Assembly (NCBI RefSeq): GCF_001747085.1
Contig: NZ_MDJD01000043.1
Location: 362,076-426,075, forward strand
Direction of reading: 5' to 3'
DNA from: Flavivirga aquatica
GTDB taxonomy: Bacteria; Bacteroidota; Bacteroidia; Flavobacteriales; Flavobacteriaceae
Length of the DNA: 64,000 bases
In this document: piece after piece, positions 34,183 to 45,400 of the stretch
How positions within the stretch are numbered: the first letter of the stretch is position 1
Layout: each line of letters opens with the position of its first letter
Made by a program: the position numbers and the translations under genes
The notes under the pieces: generated by a model
What the model saw: only the letters and a program-made list of their open reading frames with translations
Databases searched by the model: none
What the model was told of the DNA's origin: nothing

Positions 34183-37100
34183 ATGAAAAATATTAGAACC
34201 AGTAAAATTTCTAAAGTTATAGCTTGTTATCTTGCCATACAGCTTGTATTAACAACTGTTCAACCTTCTAACTTGTTTGCATTAACAGGAGGACCCTCTC
34301 AGCCCGAATTTAACTCGTTTACACCAATAGGAACTTCCGATATGGTAAACCTATCTACAGGGGATTTTAATTATAATATCCCCATTATGGATGTTGGAGG
34401 GTACCCATTAAACTTAGCTTACGATTCAGGAATTACTATGGATCAAGAAGCTTCATGGGTGGGGCTAGGGTGGAACTTAAATATTGGACAAATCGCAAGA
34501 AGTGTGCGTGGTATACCAGACGATTTTAAGGGAGATAAGATGATTTATGAAAAAGACCTAAAAGATAATTTAACAATAGGCGTTATGGGGCAATTAAATT
34601 TAGCTTTAATAGGAAAGGATACACCAAAAGGAGAGGCATCAGGAGGTGGAGGAGATGATAAATTAAAAATAAAGCCAAGTATTGGTATAGGGTCAAGTGT
34701 AGAGTATAATAATTACACAGGAATTAAAAGCAGCTTTTCGTTGGGAGCAAATGTTCAAATGGGAGAGCATGTAAAGGTAGGGGTTAATTTAACCTCTACT
34801 AATACTGAAGGGGTTAGTATTTCTCCAAGTATATCTTATGGAAATAAATTAAAAGATATTGATGGCTTTTCTAGACAGTTGAGTACTTCAGTAGGGGTTA
34901 GTTATAATACAAGGCAAGGTTTATCTGCAGTAAGTCTATCTAGTTCTCTTCGGCATTCAAAAAAAAATACTGCAAAAACTGCTAATACAAAAAAAGAAGA
35001 AAACCGCAGCAATGGTGGCGTTGGTACTTATATTTCATTTGCATCACCTACTTATACGCCAACAAAACGGGCGGCTATGACCAATAAAAGCTTTAAGTTT
35101 AGTGCAGCATTTGGAGTAGAGATTTATACATTAGAACCTCAATTACAATTAACAGGTTATGGTACAAAACAGGCCATTACAGAGCCATTACAAATCCATA
35201 AGTCTTATGGATATAATAATACCCATTTAGCAACTTTATTAGACATTATAGATTTTAATAGAGAAAAAGAGCGATCGGTTTCTATGAACACCAACATATT
35301 ACCAATCACAAATTATACTTATGATTTATATGCTATACAAGGGCAGGGAATAGGTGGGCAATTTCGCCCTTATAGAAGTCAAGTAGGTTACGTTTTTGAT
35401 AAACAAATAGTCGATAATGGAACAGGAGGAAGTTTAGGCTTAGAGTTTGGTCCAGGAAATTTAATCCATGGAGGAATAGATGTAAAAATTAATACATCTC
35501 ATTCAAGTACTGGAGCATGGCATAGTAATAACATAGCGAAACAATTAAATTTTGAGGAAGCTTTAACTAACAATAACATTGATTATGAGCCTGTATATTA
35601 TAAAGCAATTGGAGAATTAAATGTAGATGAAGAGTCTTTAGGCTTTCTTAATAATCAATTAGCAGGAGAACGTCCTATTTCACTTGGTTTGGGAGGGAGT
35701 AGCTATAATAGATCAACCGTACCAAATAGGTATTTTTCTAAAGGTTTATCAGATACAAGTACACCAGCTCAAAGTTTTATAAATAATAAAATAAAACGGA
35801 ATCATCGGGAATCAAGAAATCAAGCTATACAACAAATAAGTGTAAAAGAAGCGAAGTATGATCCTTTTGTAGTGTATAGAGGAGAAGAGCCTCAGCTTCA
35901 AGGCAACGCTAATGTAAAACGCCCAATAGATCACCATATAGCAGGTATAAAAGTAACCCAACCTCAAGGAGGAACTTATATTTATGGTCAAGCGGTATAC
36001 AACCTAAAAAAAGTAGAAGCCACTGTAGATGTATCAGGAATAGGAAATATATCTAATGAAGATTATGAAAATGGATTGATTACTTGTAATAACAGAAATG
36101 GAAAATCTAATAGTCGTAGTGATAAATATATAGACCGAGTAACAACCCCATCTTATGCACATAGTTATTTGTTAACAGGAGTTGTATCATCAGATTATGA
36201 GGATCTTACGGAAGATGGTTTAACAGATGATGATTTAGGGGCTTATACAAAATTTAGCTATACAAAAGCAACCCCAGAAAATGCTCCATACAAATGGCGT
36301 GTTCCTTATGGGAATAATAAACTCACTTATAATAGAGGTTTTAATGCTTTAGAAGGCGATCAAAAAGGAAATTATATTTATGGAGAAAAAGAATTGGTTT
36401 ATATAGAAAAAATAGAGACAAAAACACATGTCGCTTTTTTTGAATTAGAAGATAGAGAAGATGGAAGAGGTGCTGTGTCAGAAAACCTAGGAAAAAATCA
36501 AAGTACAGCGGGCGTTACAAAATATATAAAATCAATTACTCTGTACTCAAAACCAGAATATGAAGCAGACCCAAGTACAGCGGTACCTATAAAAAAAGCA
36601 CATTTTATATATGATTATTCTTTATGTCCAGGAGTTAGGAATAACCTTAAAGGAGGCGGGAAATTAACTTTAAAAAAAGTGTTTTTCACGTACGCTAATT
36701 CAGAAATGGGGAGGTATACTCCTTACGAATTTAATTATGAAGGCGCTAACCCGTCCTATAATATAAAATCATACGATATCTGGGGAAATTACAAACCATT
36801 TACAACAGAAGCAAATCCAAATTATTCTGTTACAGGGTCACTAACGGCTCCAGAGTTCCCCTATGTTTCACAAAGAGACAGAGAAGCACAAGATTTAAAT
36901 GCTTCATCATGGACTTTAACATCTATTAATTTGCCGTCCGGAGGTAAAATAGAAATGGATTACGAATCAGATAGTTATGGTTATGTGCAAGATAAAAAAG
37001 CTATGCGTTTATTTAATGTTGTAGGAGTAGGAAATGAATCAGATGTTAATGTCAGTTCAAATTTAGAAAACGCTATAGGAAATGATAGATTGTATTCCCG

Positions 37101-40100
37101 TTCAGGAGATGCCAAATATTTAATTATAGAATTGGATGAACAAGATAAAAATCAAGATATAACGCCTGAAAACTTCCAGAAGAAATACATAGGAGAATAT
37201 ATAGAAAAATCAATTCAGTTTAAGTTTTTACTTAATATGACAGATGATGTAAATGAATCAGATTATGTGTCAGGATATTTAGAAATAGATAAAAACAGGT
37301 CAATATATACTAGTAACAATTATGCTGCTATTCCAATGGCGTTTAGAGATATTGAAGGAATTAAAGATGTAAATCCTATTTCTAGATCGGGGTGGTATTT
37401 TGGAAGAAGGTATATGAATAGAATTGTTTTTGGAGGCGAGGAAAAAACCGGAGATATTATAAGCATAGCAAAAGATTTAGTTGGATCTATGGCTAATGTT
37501 ATAGATCTTTTTAGGGGACCAAATAAAACTTTAAGAGCTAAAAAAATAGCTTCAAAATTTGTGCCTCATAAATCATGGATTCGTCTATTAAATCCAGGTT
37601 TAGAAAAATTAGGAGGGGGCATACGAGTAAAAACTCTTAGAATGCATGATAATTGGGAACAAATGACAGGACATGATTCTGATAACAATTATAAACAACA
37701 TTACGGTCAACACTATAGTTATAATTTAAAAGATGGTGTTACAACAAGTGGTGTAGCAACTTTTGAACCTAATGCGAGTAAAGAAAACCCTTTAGTTCAG
37801 CCAGTTCATGATGAAGGAGAACGTCTGTTAGCTCCATCAGAAGAAAATTATGTAGAAAGCCCTATAGGAGAATCTTTCTTTCCATCATCAGTAGTAACTT
37901 ATAGTAGAGTTACTGTTAAAAGTATTACAGACCAAGCGTTGTATGAAGACCCTAATTCTTCTAAAACTATACGTAATCATGCCTCAGGAAGTGTAGTAAA
38001 TACGTTTTATACTTCAAGAGATTTTCCAACAATTACAGATAACACAAAAATTTATAAGAGGTATAAGAGAGCCAATGCTTTGGGGAATTTCTTGAAAATA
38101 AAAGTAAGAGAGCATTTGGCTGCTTCACAAGGATTTGTAGTGGTAACTAATAATATGAATGGAAAACTAAAAACACAAGAGGTTTATCCTGAATATCGTG
38201 GAGATTTTAAAGATATAGATAAGCATGAGCCGATATCTATGGTGAAATATAATTATAATGTGGATGAAATCGATGCAAAAAAATTAAATAATGTTTTAGA
38301 AACAGTAAATAGTCAAGGTGAAATCTCAAAAAGACTAATAGGGGTAGATTATGATGTTGTTAATGATTTTAAAGAATATAATTCATCTGTTCTAACTGTG
38401 GGGAACAATGGAAACATAGCATCATTTTTAGCTTTAGTAGCACCAGTTTTTATTCCTTCTTTATTTTTTGAAGCATCATCAACCGAAAATATTTTACGTA
38501 TAGCAACAACAACTAAAGTGATTCATAAACGGGGAGTTTTAAAAGAAAAGGTCGCCTATGATTTAGGAGCTCGAGTATCTACTGAAAATTTAGCTTGGGA
38601 TGCAAAAACAGGACAAGTATTGCTTACTAAAACAGCAAATGAGTATGATAATTCCTATTATAATTTTACCTATCCAGCTCATTGGTATTACAAAGGTATG
38701 GGACAAGCAACTAAGAATTTAGGTATAGAAGGCTATTTAGAACCCAGAGATGATAATGAATTTTTTAGTGTAAAAGCTAAAGGAGATTCTAATTTCCTTA
38801 CAGGTGATTTACCATTTTATCCTGGAGATATGTTACATACTTACTATGGAGAAGCTGTTAAAAATGAAGAGAAAGATGAAACAAAATATGAAACTTTATG
38901 GGTAGTAGAAATAGAAGGAGATAAAGTCAAGCTTATGGATAAAGGAGGTAATATTATTAATCATGAGTGTTCCCCTTTTATAAAAGGCGGGTTAGTAGAA
39001 TTTAAAATAATACGATCAGGTTATAAAAATACTCAAACAGCTTCAATGGCTTCTGTTACAAGTCAGACCAATCCTATGATAGATACCAATAATGATGGAA
39101 AACTAGATAAACTATCTAACCCTAATTCTGGAGTAGTTAATGCAAGTGCAATTAGGTATCGACAGTATTGGAAGCCCCAAGATCAATTAGGTTTACCAAG
39201 GCTTTCACTAAATGTTGAAGAAGAGTTTATTAAAGAAAGTGAATTTAAAGAACCTAATGTAGATGTTGCAACATATGGATTTAACCCTTATTTATATAAT
39301 GTATTAGGTGAATGGCGTGCTGTGGATTCTTATGCCTTTTTAACGGGGCGTACTTCTGCTGTTGTAAATAAAGGTGATACTCCAAACTTAGAAAAGGATG
39401 GTTATTTTCCTAAATTTTATCCGTTTTATAAATTAAACGGAAATGAATGGGAATTGTTTAAAATTTTTAACTGGAGAAAAGCAAGTACAGTAACTCAATA
39501 TAGTCCTTATGGAGCAGAGTTAGAAAATAAAGATGCTTTAGGAAGATACTCTTCGGCATTATATGGTTACGCTTATACACTTCCTACAGCAGTGGCTTCA
39601 AATAGTGAATATAAAGAGACTGCTTTTGAAGGGTTTGAAGATTCTAATTATAATAATAAGTTAAATCGAACTTCTGCCCTAATAGATGAAATAAATTATG
39701 ATACCAACGAAATAACTTATTTTAATAGAGATCATTTTAGTTTAAATAAATTAACAGAATCGACTAAATCTAACGGAGAGATAAGTAAAGATGAAGCTCA
39801 TACAGGAAAGAGTAGTTATAAAATAACAGGAGATAAAGTAGAAGTAACAAAAGGGCTTATAGCAACTAATCATACTATACCAAATTACTCATGTAAAGTT
39901 TCTGATACAGAGGTGGACGTTAAGGCAATTGATGTTCAGGAGCATTCGGTTATTAATAATCCTACTTCATCGAATTCTTCAACAATTATATATCCAATTA
40001 CCATTACAGGTGAAGAGGGAGAAACAGTTCCTGTTCATGTATGGTCAAAATTAGGGGTAGTTTTGTCTTCAGCAGACTTTTTTTTAATACATAAAAAAAC

Positions 40101-40353
40101 TGATGGGTCTTCGTCAATTTTATATAGTTCTTTTGCAGTTGGTTTTGGAAGCGGTTCAGAGTTTATAGAAGATGCAAAAGAGACTACAGTAATTTTAGAC
40201 AGTCAAGGTAAGGCAGATATAGAAGTTAAGATGTTTTATTCTCTTCAAGAATTTGAAATTCAGTCAAATATAGCTATTGATTATGGTGTTGATTTTTTAG
40301 ATAGTTTAGGTAGAGAAAGAGCACCTAGTATCACTAGGCGCATTACTAAATAA
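34183..40353 (+). CDS. Giant exported YD/RHS-associated shell-type protein
   Basis: A 2056-aa protein with a signal peptide (IACYLAIQLVLTTVQPSNLFA). The start of the mature part has the block typical of large proteins encoded before RHS toxins in Bacteroidota: GTSDMVNLSTGDFNYNIPIM, DVGGYPLNLAYDSGITMDQE, ASWVGLGWNLNIGQIARSVR. The remainder is long, beta-rich and repetitive in character but lacks clear YD repeats. It may form part of a shell or cocoon with the RHS protein, as TcB/SpvB-like proteins do in toxin complexes; that is inference. Next in line are the 435-aa, 240-aa and RHS genes, each within 30 bases. Confidence 0.75.
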   Translation: MKNIRTSKISKVIACYLAIQLVLTTVQPSNLFALTGGPSQPEFNSFTPIGTSDMVNLSTGDFNYNIPIMDVGGYPLNLAYDSGITMDQEASWVGLGWNLNIGQIARSVRGIPDDFKGDKMIYEKDLKDNLTIGVMGQLNLALIGKDTPKGEASGGGGDDKLKIKPSIGIGSSVEYNNYTGIKSSFSLGANVQMGEHVKVGVNLTSTNTEGVSISPSISYGNKLKDIDGFSRQLSTSVGVSYNTRQGLSAVSLSSSLRHSKKNTAKTANTKKEENRSNGGVGTYISFASPTYTPTKRAAMTNKSFKFSAAFGVEIYTLEPQLQLTGYGTKQAITEPLQIHKSYGYNNTHLATLLDIIDFNREKERSVSMNTNILPITNYTYDLYAIQGQGIGGQFRPYRSQVGYVFDKQIVDNGTGGSLGLEFGPGNLIHGGIDVKINTSHSSTGAWHSNNIAKQLNFEEALTNNNIDYEPVYYKAIGELNVDEESLGFLNNQLAGERPISLGLGGSSYNRSTVPNRYFSKGLSDTSTPAQSFINNKIKRNHRESRNQAIQQISVKEAKYDPFVVYRGEEPQLQGNANVKRPIDHHIAGIKVTQPQGGTYIYGQAVYNLKKVEATVDVSGIGNISNEDYENGLITCNNRNGKSNSRSDKYIDRVTTPSYAHSYLLTGVVSSDYEDLTEDGLTDDDLGAYTKFSYTKATPENAPYKWRVPYGNNKLTYNRGFNALEGDQKGNYIYGEKELVYIEKIETKTHVAFFELEDREDGRGAVSENLGKNQSTAGVTKYIKSITLYSKPEYEADPSTAVPIKKAHFIYDYSLCPGVRNNLKGGGKLTLKKVFFTYANSEMGRYTPYEFNYEGANPSYNIKSYDIWGNYKPFTTEANPNYSVTGSLTAPEFPYVSQRDREAQDLNASSWTLTSINLPSGGKIEMDYESDSYGYVQDKKAMRLFNVVGVGNESDVNVSSNLENAIGNDRLYSRSGDAKYLIIELDEQDKNQDITPENFQKKYIGEYIEKSIQFKFLLNMTDDVNESDYVSGYLEIDKNRSIYTSNNYAAIPMAFRDIEGIKDVNPISRSGWYFGRRYMNRIVFGGEEKTGDIISIAKDLVGSMANVIDLFRGPNKTLRAKKIASKFVPHKSWIRLLNPGLEKLGGGIRVKTLRMHDNWEQMTGHDSDNNYKQHYGQHYSYNLKDGVTTSGVATFEPNASKENPLVQPVHDEGERLLAPSEENYVESPIGESFFPSSVVTYSRVTVKSITDQALYEDPNSSKTIRNHASGSVVNTFYTSRDFPTITDNTKIYKRYKRANALGNFLKIKVREHLAASQGFVVVTNNMNGKLKTQEVYPEYRGDFKDIDKHEPISMVKYNYNVDEIDAKKLNNVLETVNSQGEISKRLIGVDYDVVNDFKEYNSSVLTVGNNGNIASFLALVAPVFIPSLFFEASSTENILRIATTTKVIHKRGVLKEKVAYDLGARVSTENLAWDAKTGQVLLTKTANEYDNSYYNFTYPAHWYYKGMGQATKNLGIEGYLEPRDDNEFFSVKAKGDSNFLTGDLPFYPGDMLHTYYGEAVKNEEKDETKYETLWVVEIEGDKVKLMDKGGNIINHECSPFIKGGLVEFKIIRSGYKNTQTASMASVTSQTNPMIDTNNDGKLDKLSNPNSGVVNASAIRYRQYWKPQDQLGLPRLSLNVEEEFIKESEFKEPNVDVATYGFNPYLYNVLGEWRAVDSYAFLTGRTSAVVNKGDTPNLEKDGYFPKFYPFYKLNGNEWELFKIFNWRKASTVTQYSPYGAELENKDALGRYSSALYGYAYTLPTAVASNSEYKETAFEGFEDSNYNNKLNRTSALIDEINYDTNEITYFNRDHFSLNKLTESTKSNGEISKDEAHTGKSSYKITGDKVEVTKGLIATNHTIPNYSCKVSDTEVDVKAIDVQEHSVINNPTSSNSSTIIYPITITGEEGETVPVHVWSKLGVVLSSADFFLIHKKTDGSSSILYSSFAVGFGSGSEFIEDAKETTVILDSQGKADIEVKMFYSLQEFEIQSNIAIDYGVDFLDSLGRERAPSITRRITK

Positions 40354-40374
40354 TAATTATTAAGAATAATATAT

Positions 40375-41682
40375 ATGAAAAGTATAATTAAAATAAATTT
40401 AGTATTCATTTTCATTTTGGTAGTTAATAGTCTTTCAAGTCAAGAATGTGAACCGATATTAACCTATAGTCAGTCTACGTTTTCTAGTACTTCTGGTAGT
40501 AATAATAGTTTTACAGGTAATATATCTGGTTCTAATTGGACGGCTATAAATACTCCAGATATTTTGAAAACAGAATGGGAGAATTCATGTAGTAATGGTT
40601 TTGAATGTGATGAAAATACACCAAATAAAATTGTGAGAAGAGATATATCATCGAATGTACAAATAGAGAGTACAAATATAAATAGTGGTTTTGTAGATTT
40701 TGATGCGACGATACACTCTAAGAATGATAATATGTTAGGGGCAAGACATGGAGAAGGAATAAGCGTAAATGTTAAATTGGATCCCAATAAAAAGTACTTA
40801 TTACGGTTTTCTCAAGGAAATGCTAGACGACATAGGCCTAAACAGCGTAAAAATTCAGCAAGATGGGTAGTTACATTAGATGATATGCCTATTGGAAAAA
40901 GCAAATATATACCTATAGCGGAATATGATTTACCATTTACTTGGCATGAATCAACAATAATTATAGAGCCAAGCCATACAAAATCAGCAAGCGAAAATCG
41001 TGTTTTAAAAATAGTTATGGAGTCACTATTTAATAAGTTTTATAAGGTAACGCAACCACCGTCTCATTATTCTCATTCAAAAGATATGAATTATATGTTA
41101 ATTGATAATATAACATTAATACAAGAAGGTACTTGTAAAGAGTTGCCTGCAATTTCTTCCCGTGATAACAGTTCATTTATTCCTAAAGTCTCTAACGATA
41201 ATGATGAGTTTAATTATATAATAAGCGCTTGGGTCAAGGAAACTCAAACAGAGGGTACAGCTTTATCGTCATATAGTAGCAGTATAGATATAACATTTAG
41301 TAATGGAACAACGACTAGTTCAATACATTCATTTTCACCTCAAGGAGCAATAATAGAAGGTTGGCAACGTATAGAAGGCATGTTTAGTATTCCTGAAGGA
41401 AGTACAACAATAAATATAGCCTTTAATAAGTCAGTTGACTTAGAATCAGTGTATTATGATGACATACGTATCCATAATGCCGAAGGCAATATGAAGAGTT
41501 TTGTGTACGACCCATTAACCCAACGATTAATGGCAGAATTGGATGAGAATAACTATGCGACATTGTATGAATACGATAATGAAGGGGGGTTAGTTCGCGT
41601 AAAAAAAGAAACCGAGCGAGGTGTTTATACGATTCAAGAAACACGATCAGGGAATATTTTAAAAGAAAACATTAATAATTAA
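40375..41682 (+). CDS. Exported protein with a YD-repeat-type C-terminus
   Basis: A 435-aa protein with a signal peptide (INLVFIFILVVNSLSSQ). Residues about 20-360 look like two beta-sandwich, carbohydrate-binding-like regions (ENRVLKIVMES, then YYDDIRIHN). The last 65 residues match the terminal YD block seen in RHS-associated proteins: SFVYDPLTQRLMAELDENNY, ATLYEYDNEGGLVRVKKETE, RGVYTIQE. In relatives this block commonly ends a giant protein like the preceding one, so this gene may be a split-off piece. It lies 21 bases after that gene. Confidence 0.7.
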   Translation: MKSIIKINLVFIFILVVNSLSSQECEPILTYSQSTFSSTSGSNNSFTGNISGSNWTAINTPDILKTEWENSCSNGFECDENTPNKIVRRDISSNVQIESTNINSGFVDFDATIHSKNDNMLGARHGEGISVNVKLDPNKKYLLRFSQGNARRHRPKQRKNSARWVVTLDDMPIGKSKYIPIAEYDLPFTWHESTIIIEPSHTKSASENRVLKIVMESLFNKFYKVTQPPSHYSHSKDMNYMLIDNITLIQEGTCKELPAISSRDNSSFIPKVSNDNDEFNYIISAWVKETQTEGTALSSYSSSIDITFSNGTTTSSIHSFSPQGAIIEGWQRIEGMFSIPEGSTTINIAFNKSVDLESVYYDDIRIHNAEGNMKSFVYDPLTQRLMAELDENNYATLYEYDNEGGLVRVKKETERGVYTIQETRSGNILKENINN

Positions 41683-41693
41683 ACTGTTTTAAA

Positions 41694-42416
41694 GTGAAAG
41701 GATATATAATAGCATTACAGTTTCTAATATTATTAGGACATAGCATTTATGCACAAACGGCAAGCCATGTTTTTGAGCAAGCCAATAGCGAAATGACAAA
41801 GTTTAATATACTAAAACTACCAGTACGTTATGGATTATATAGAGGAGTAAAAGGCAAAGAAGAGCTAGATACTTATACAGGATATACCATAAGAAAGAAA
41901 GATGGTCAAGTGTATCAAAAAATACACAAAAGTGAAACAGTTATGGGGGCAGATTTTATGGTAAAAGTAGATAACGAAGAAAAGGTAATGTTATATAATG
42001 ATAGTCCCGTAAAGTCAGAGGGTATAAAGCAGTTTGATTTAAGTTTATTAACCCCTTTTTTTAAGCTTCCAGAATTTGGAAAAAGCCTGTCTACAATGCA
42101 GTATATCGTAATATTAAAAGCTAAGGAAGGTTATACAGATCTTCCTTATTCGCGAATAGATTTACATATAAATAAAGAGAATTTTTATATAGAAAAACAG
42201 GTGTTTTATACAATAGGTTTAGTGGATTTTTCAGAAGACCCACTAAAGCCAGATTTAGACATTTATCGCATAGAAATAGAATATGACGATTATATCAATA
42301 TGCAATCGGTTAAGGAAGTAGAAGAGTTATTCAAAGCTTCAAGATATGTTAAAGCAATAGGGAGCCAATACAGACCTTCTCTAAAGTACAATCAGTATGA
42401 ATTTATTGCAAATTAA
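41694..42416 (+). CDS. Exported hypothetical protein in the RHS locus
   Basis: A 240-aa protein starting at GTG with a signal peptide (IIALQFLILLGHSIYAQ). The mature domain has a LolA-like feel, with a curved sheet of alternating strands and a YTGYTIRKKDGQVYQKIHKS segment, but no decisive motif. It stands directly before the giant RHS gene (4 bases) and after the YD-tail protein (11 bases). Such a small periplasmic partner could act as a chaperone for the RHS protein; this is inference from position. Confidence 0.65.
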   Translation: MKGYIIALQFLILLGHSIYAQTASHVFEQANSEMTKFNILKLPVRYGLYRGVKGKEELDTYTGYTIRKKDGQVYQKIHKSETVMGADFMVKVDNEEKVMLYNDSPVKSEGIKQFDLSLLTPFFKLPEFGKSLSTMQYIVILKAKEGYTDLPYSRIDLHINKENFYIEKQVFYTIGLVDFSEDPLKPDLDIYRIEIEYDDYINMQSVKEVEELFKASRYVKAIGSQYRPSLKYNQYEFIAN

Positions 42417-42420
42417 GATT

Positions 42421-45400
42421 ATGATAATGAACTCTATACATAAAGTTAGCAAGCCAAACGAAAATATAAAACGTGTTTTATTAATAATATTATGTACGGT
42501 ATTTAGTTTTAACTTTTCTACGGCACAAGAATTTATAATAAAAGAAATAGAAAAGGAGCTAAAGACCGCAACATCTTTTGAGCTTACCGAAGTATTCACT
42601 CCGCAAAACTTAGTGTCTTATCCAGATTTTAAGGGCTATGTAAAAGTTTTTGTAAAGGGAGCATGGAGTGAAGCCTATACTGCAGAAGTAACTTATACCG
42701 TTAACATAAAAAATGGAACACAATTAAATAAAATAGCCCAAGTTTCCTATAATCCAAATGGAAATATAGGAGAGAGCATCAATATCAATATTTCAGGGTA
42801 TGAGTTTGAACTAGGAGAAGAAGAAGTAACTAGCGTAGCCATTAATTCGATAAAAATTAATAATGTAACAACTCTAGATAGCAATTTACCAACTAATTTA
42901 TTTATGTCTTTAGGGTATGAAAGCTATCAATATATCGCATTAAATTGGGGAGCAAATATCCAAGCTCAAGTTACAACAAATGAAACAATACGTTTCGATT
43001 GGACTACAAATTCAGCCTCAGGGTATAATGGTATCGTATTTTTTGAATTGGCTTGGACTTGGGTAGATAATTATAGTACAGAAGGAATAGAACACAATAA
43101 AGTACCAGAAGATATATTTTTTAGTGATAGAGATTTCGAATTAAATCGAACAACCGTACAATTAAATGTTACAGAAGGTGTAAATACACAGCATTATGAG
43201 ATTCCTAATTTATTTCAAAATGGTTATATACTTTTTGCAATAAGAGCGGTAGGTAGAGTAGATGCAGGGCGTACTGCCTATCATCAAGGAAAGTGGAGTT
43301 CTTATACAGAAACAAAAAAAGTAGATATTCAGGATTGGATAAGTGAAAATTGTACTTTAGCATTAGAAGATAATTCCAATGGATTTAATTGGCAGTTTCA
43401 GGCTAGTTATGCAGAAGATGGTAAGAAAAAAGAAGTCGTTAGTTATTTTGATGGAACATTACGAAACCGTCAAACAGTAACTCAAATTAATTCAGATAAA
43501 CATGCAGTAGTAGGTGAAGTTATTTATGATGCACATGGAAGACCAGCAATAGAAGTATTGCCAGTTCCTATAGCAGAAAATAAATTAAAATTTTATGATG
43601 GAGTAACAAAAAACGCATCTAATAACCTTTATACTTATTTAGATTTTGATGTAGACGTAGAAGATGTATCAGATCCCTATAGTGTTATTCCTGCCTCAGC
43701 AATGTCGACAAGTAATGGAGCGAGTAAATACTATTCTAACCAAAATGATATTCAAGGAGTCACCCAGCCATGGCAAAGCTACGTACCAGATGCAGAAGAA
43801 TACCCATACTCACAAATAGAATATACGCCAGATAATACGGGGCGTATAAAACGAAAGAGTGGTGTGGGTAAAACCCATCAATTGGGAAGCAAGCATGAAA
43901 TGAAATATTATTATAGTGGCGCTCCAGACCGTATTGAATTGGTAAGGTTATTTGGAGAAAATGTAGGCAATGCATTGCATTATAAAAAAAATATGGTTGT
44001 AGACCCAAATGGCCAAGTAAGTGTAAGTTATATAGATCCACAAGGGCGTACCATAGCCACAGCATTATCAGGTAAAACAGATAAAGATACCGAAGGGAAC
44101 GATATATTAGTATCCTTAGAAGATGCCGATGAAATAGCAGCAATAGAGCGAGATCTTTTAGGGAAAAAAGAAGGCCAAATTTATGATTCTAATACCGATA
44201 AAAACGAAGCATACACTACTGTTAATAGTGCAGGTTACCCAGCAGGATTGTTACATAATTCTACATTTTTAGTAGGAAGAGAAGAAGCCGATTACGATAT
44301 TAATTATTCTGCAAATCAAAATGAGTCATTTAATTTTAATCCCATACTTACGGTTGGAAGCTGTAGCTTAACAAAACCATTTGTATATGATGTTTTTATA
44401 AGTTTAAAAAATGAGTTTGGTAAAGAATTATTAGATGTTACAGAACAAAATAAAGTATTTAATACAAGTGTTAACACAGGACTTGCATACAATAATACAG
44501 ATATTAAATTAGGCATAGGTAATTACAATATAACAAAAGATATAAAAATAAATCAAGGCGTACTAGATGGTTATTTAAAAGAATTAGAAACAGCTTTAAC
44601 AACCGAAGGAAGTGATTGTTATATAAATCCAGATAATTTATTACCCGAAGATACCAATGAAGATTTTAATTGTATAGAAGATTGTGGTGCTTGTGATTTA
44701 GCTATTGGTAGCAAAAATACTTATGTAGCAAATCAATTAGTTCGTGCAAATATTAATACAGCAAATAATTTATATGATAGTTATGTCGCTATTTATCAAA
44801 ATGAATGGGATGATTTAAAGCTGCAATGTGACGAAATATGTAATAGAGTTAATACTATAGATCAGGTAGTGCCAGATCTTTCCAATATAGGAATGAACAA
44901 GTTATTGCCAGACGTTATGCCAGAAGGACAATATGCACAAGACGATGAGTTAAGTGTTTTAAGTGATAATAGTAAATTATTTTATACCAATCATGGTGTT
45001 GTAACAAGCGACTCGAATACAGAAAAATGGCGTTTTCCAAAGTTTGATTCAGCAGATGGAACAACAACCGTATCCCATTATATAGAAGAAGATGGAACAG
45101 AATCTAAGATAGAAGTTTATATATATTCAGTAGTAGAGAAAGATGCTAACGGAAATGATGTTGTAGATCAAGAGGGTAATAATGTTATTGTAAATAGGGG
45201 ATCTATACCTTTAATAGCAGCATTTGATGAAATTATTGAAAATGCCAAAGAAGGCGATGTTTTAGAAGTTTTTCCAGAAGATTTAGCGCATGTATCCGAT
45301 TTTAAAAATGAGTTTAAATCAAGTTGGGCGCGTTCATTAGTACAATACCATCCAGAATATCCTTATGTGGTTTATTTTAATGATTTATCGTCTAAAAAAG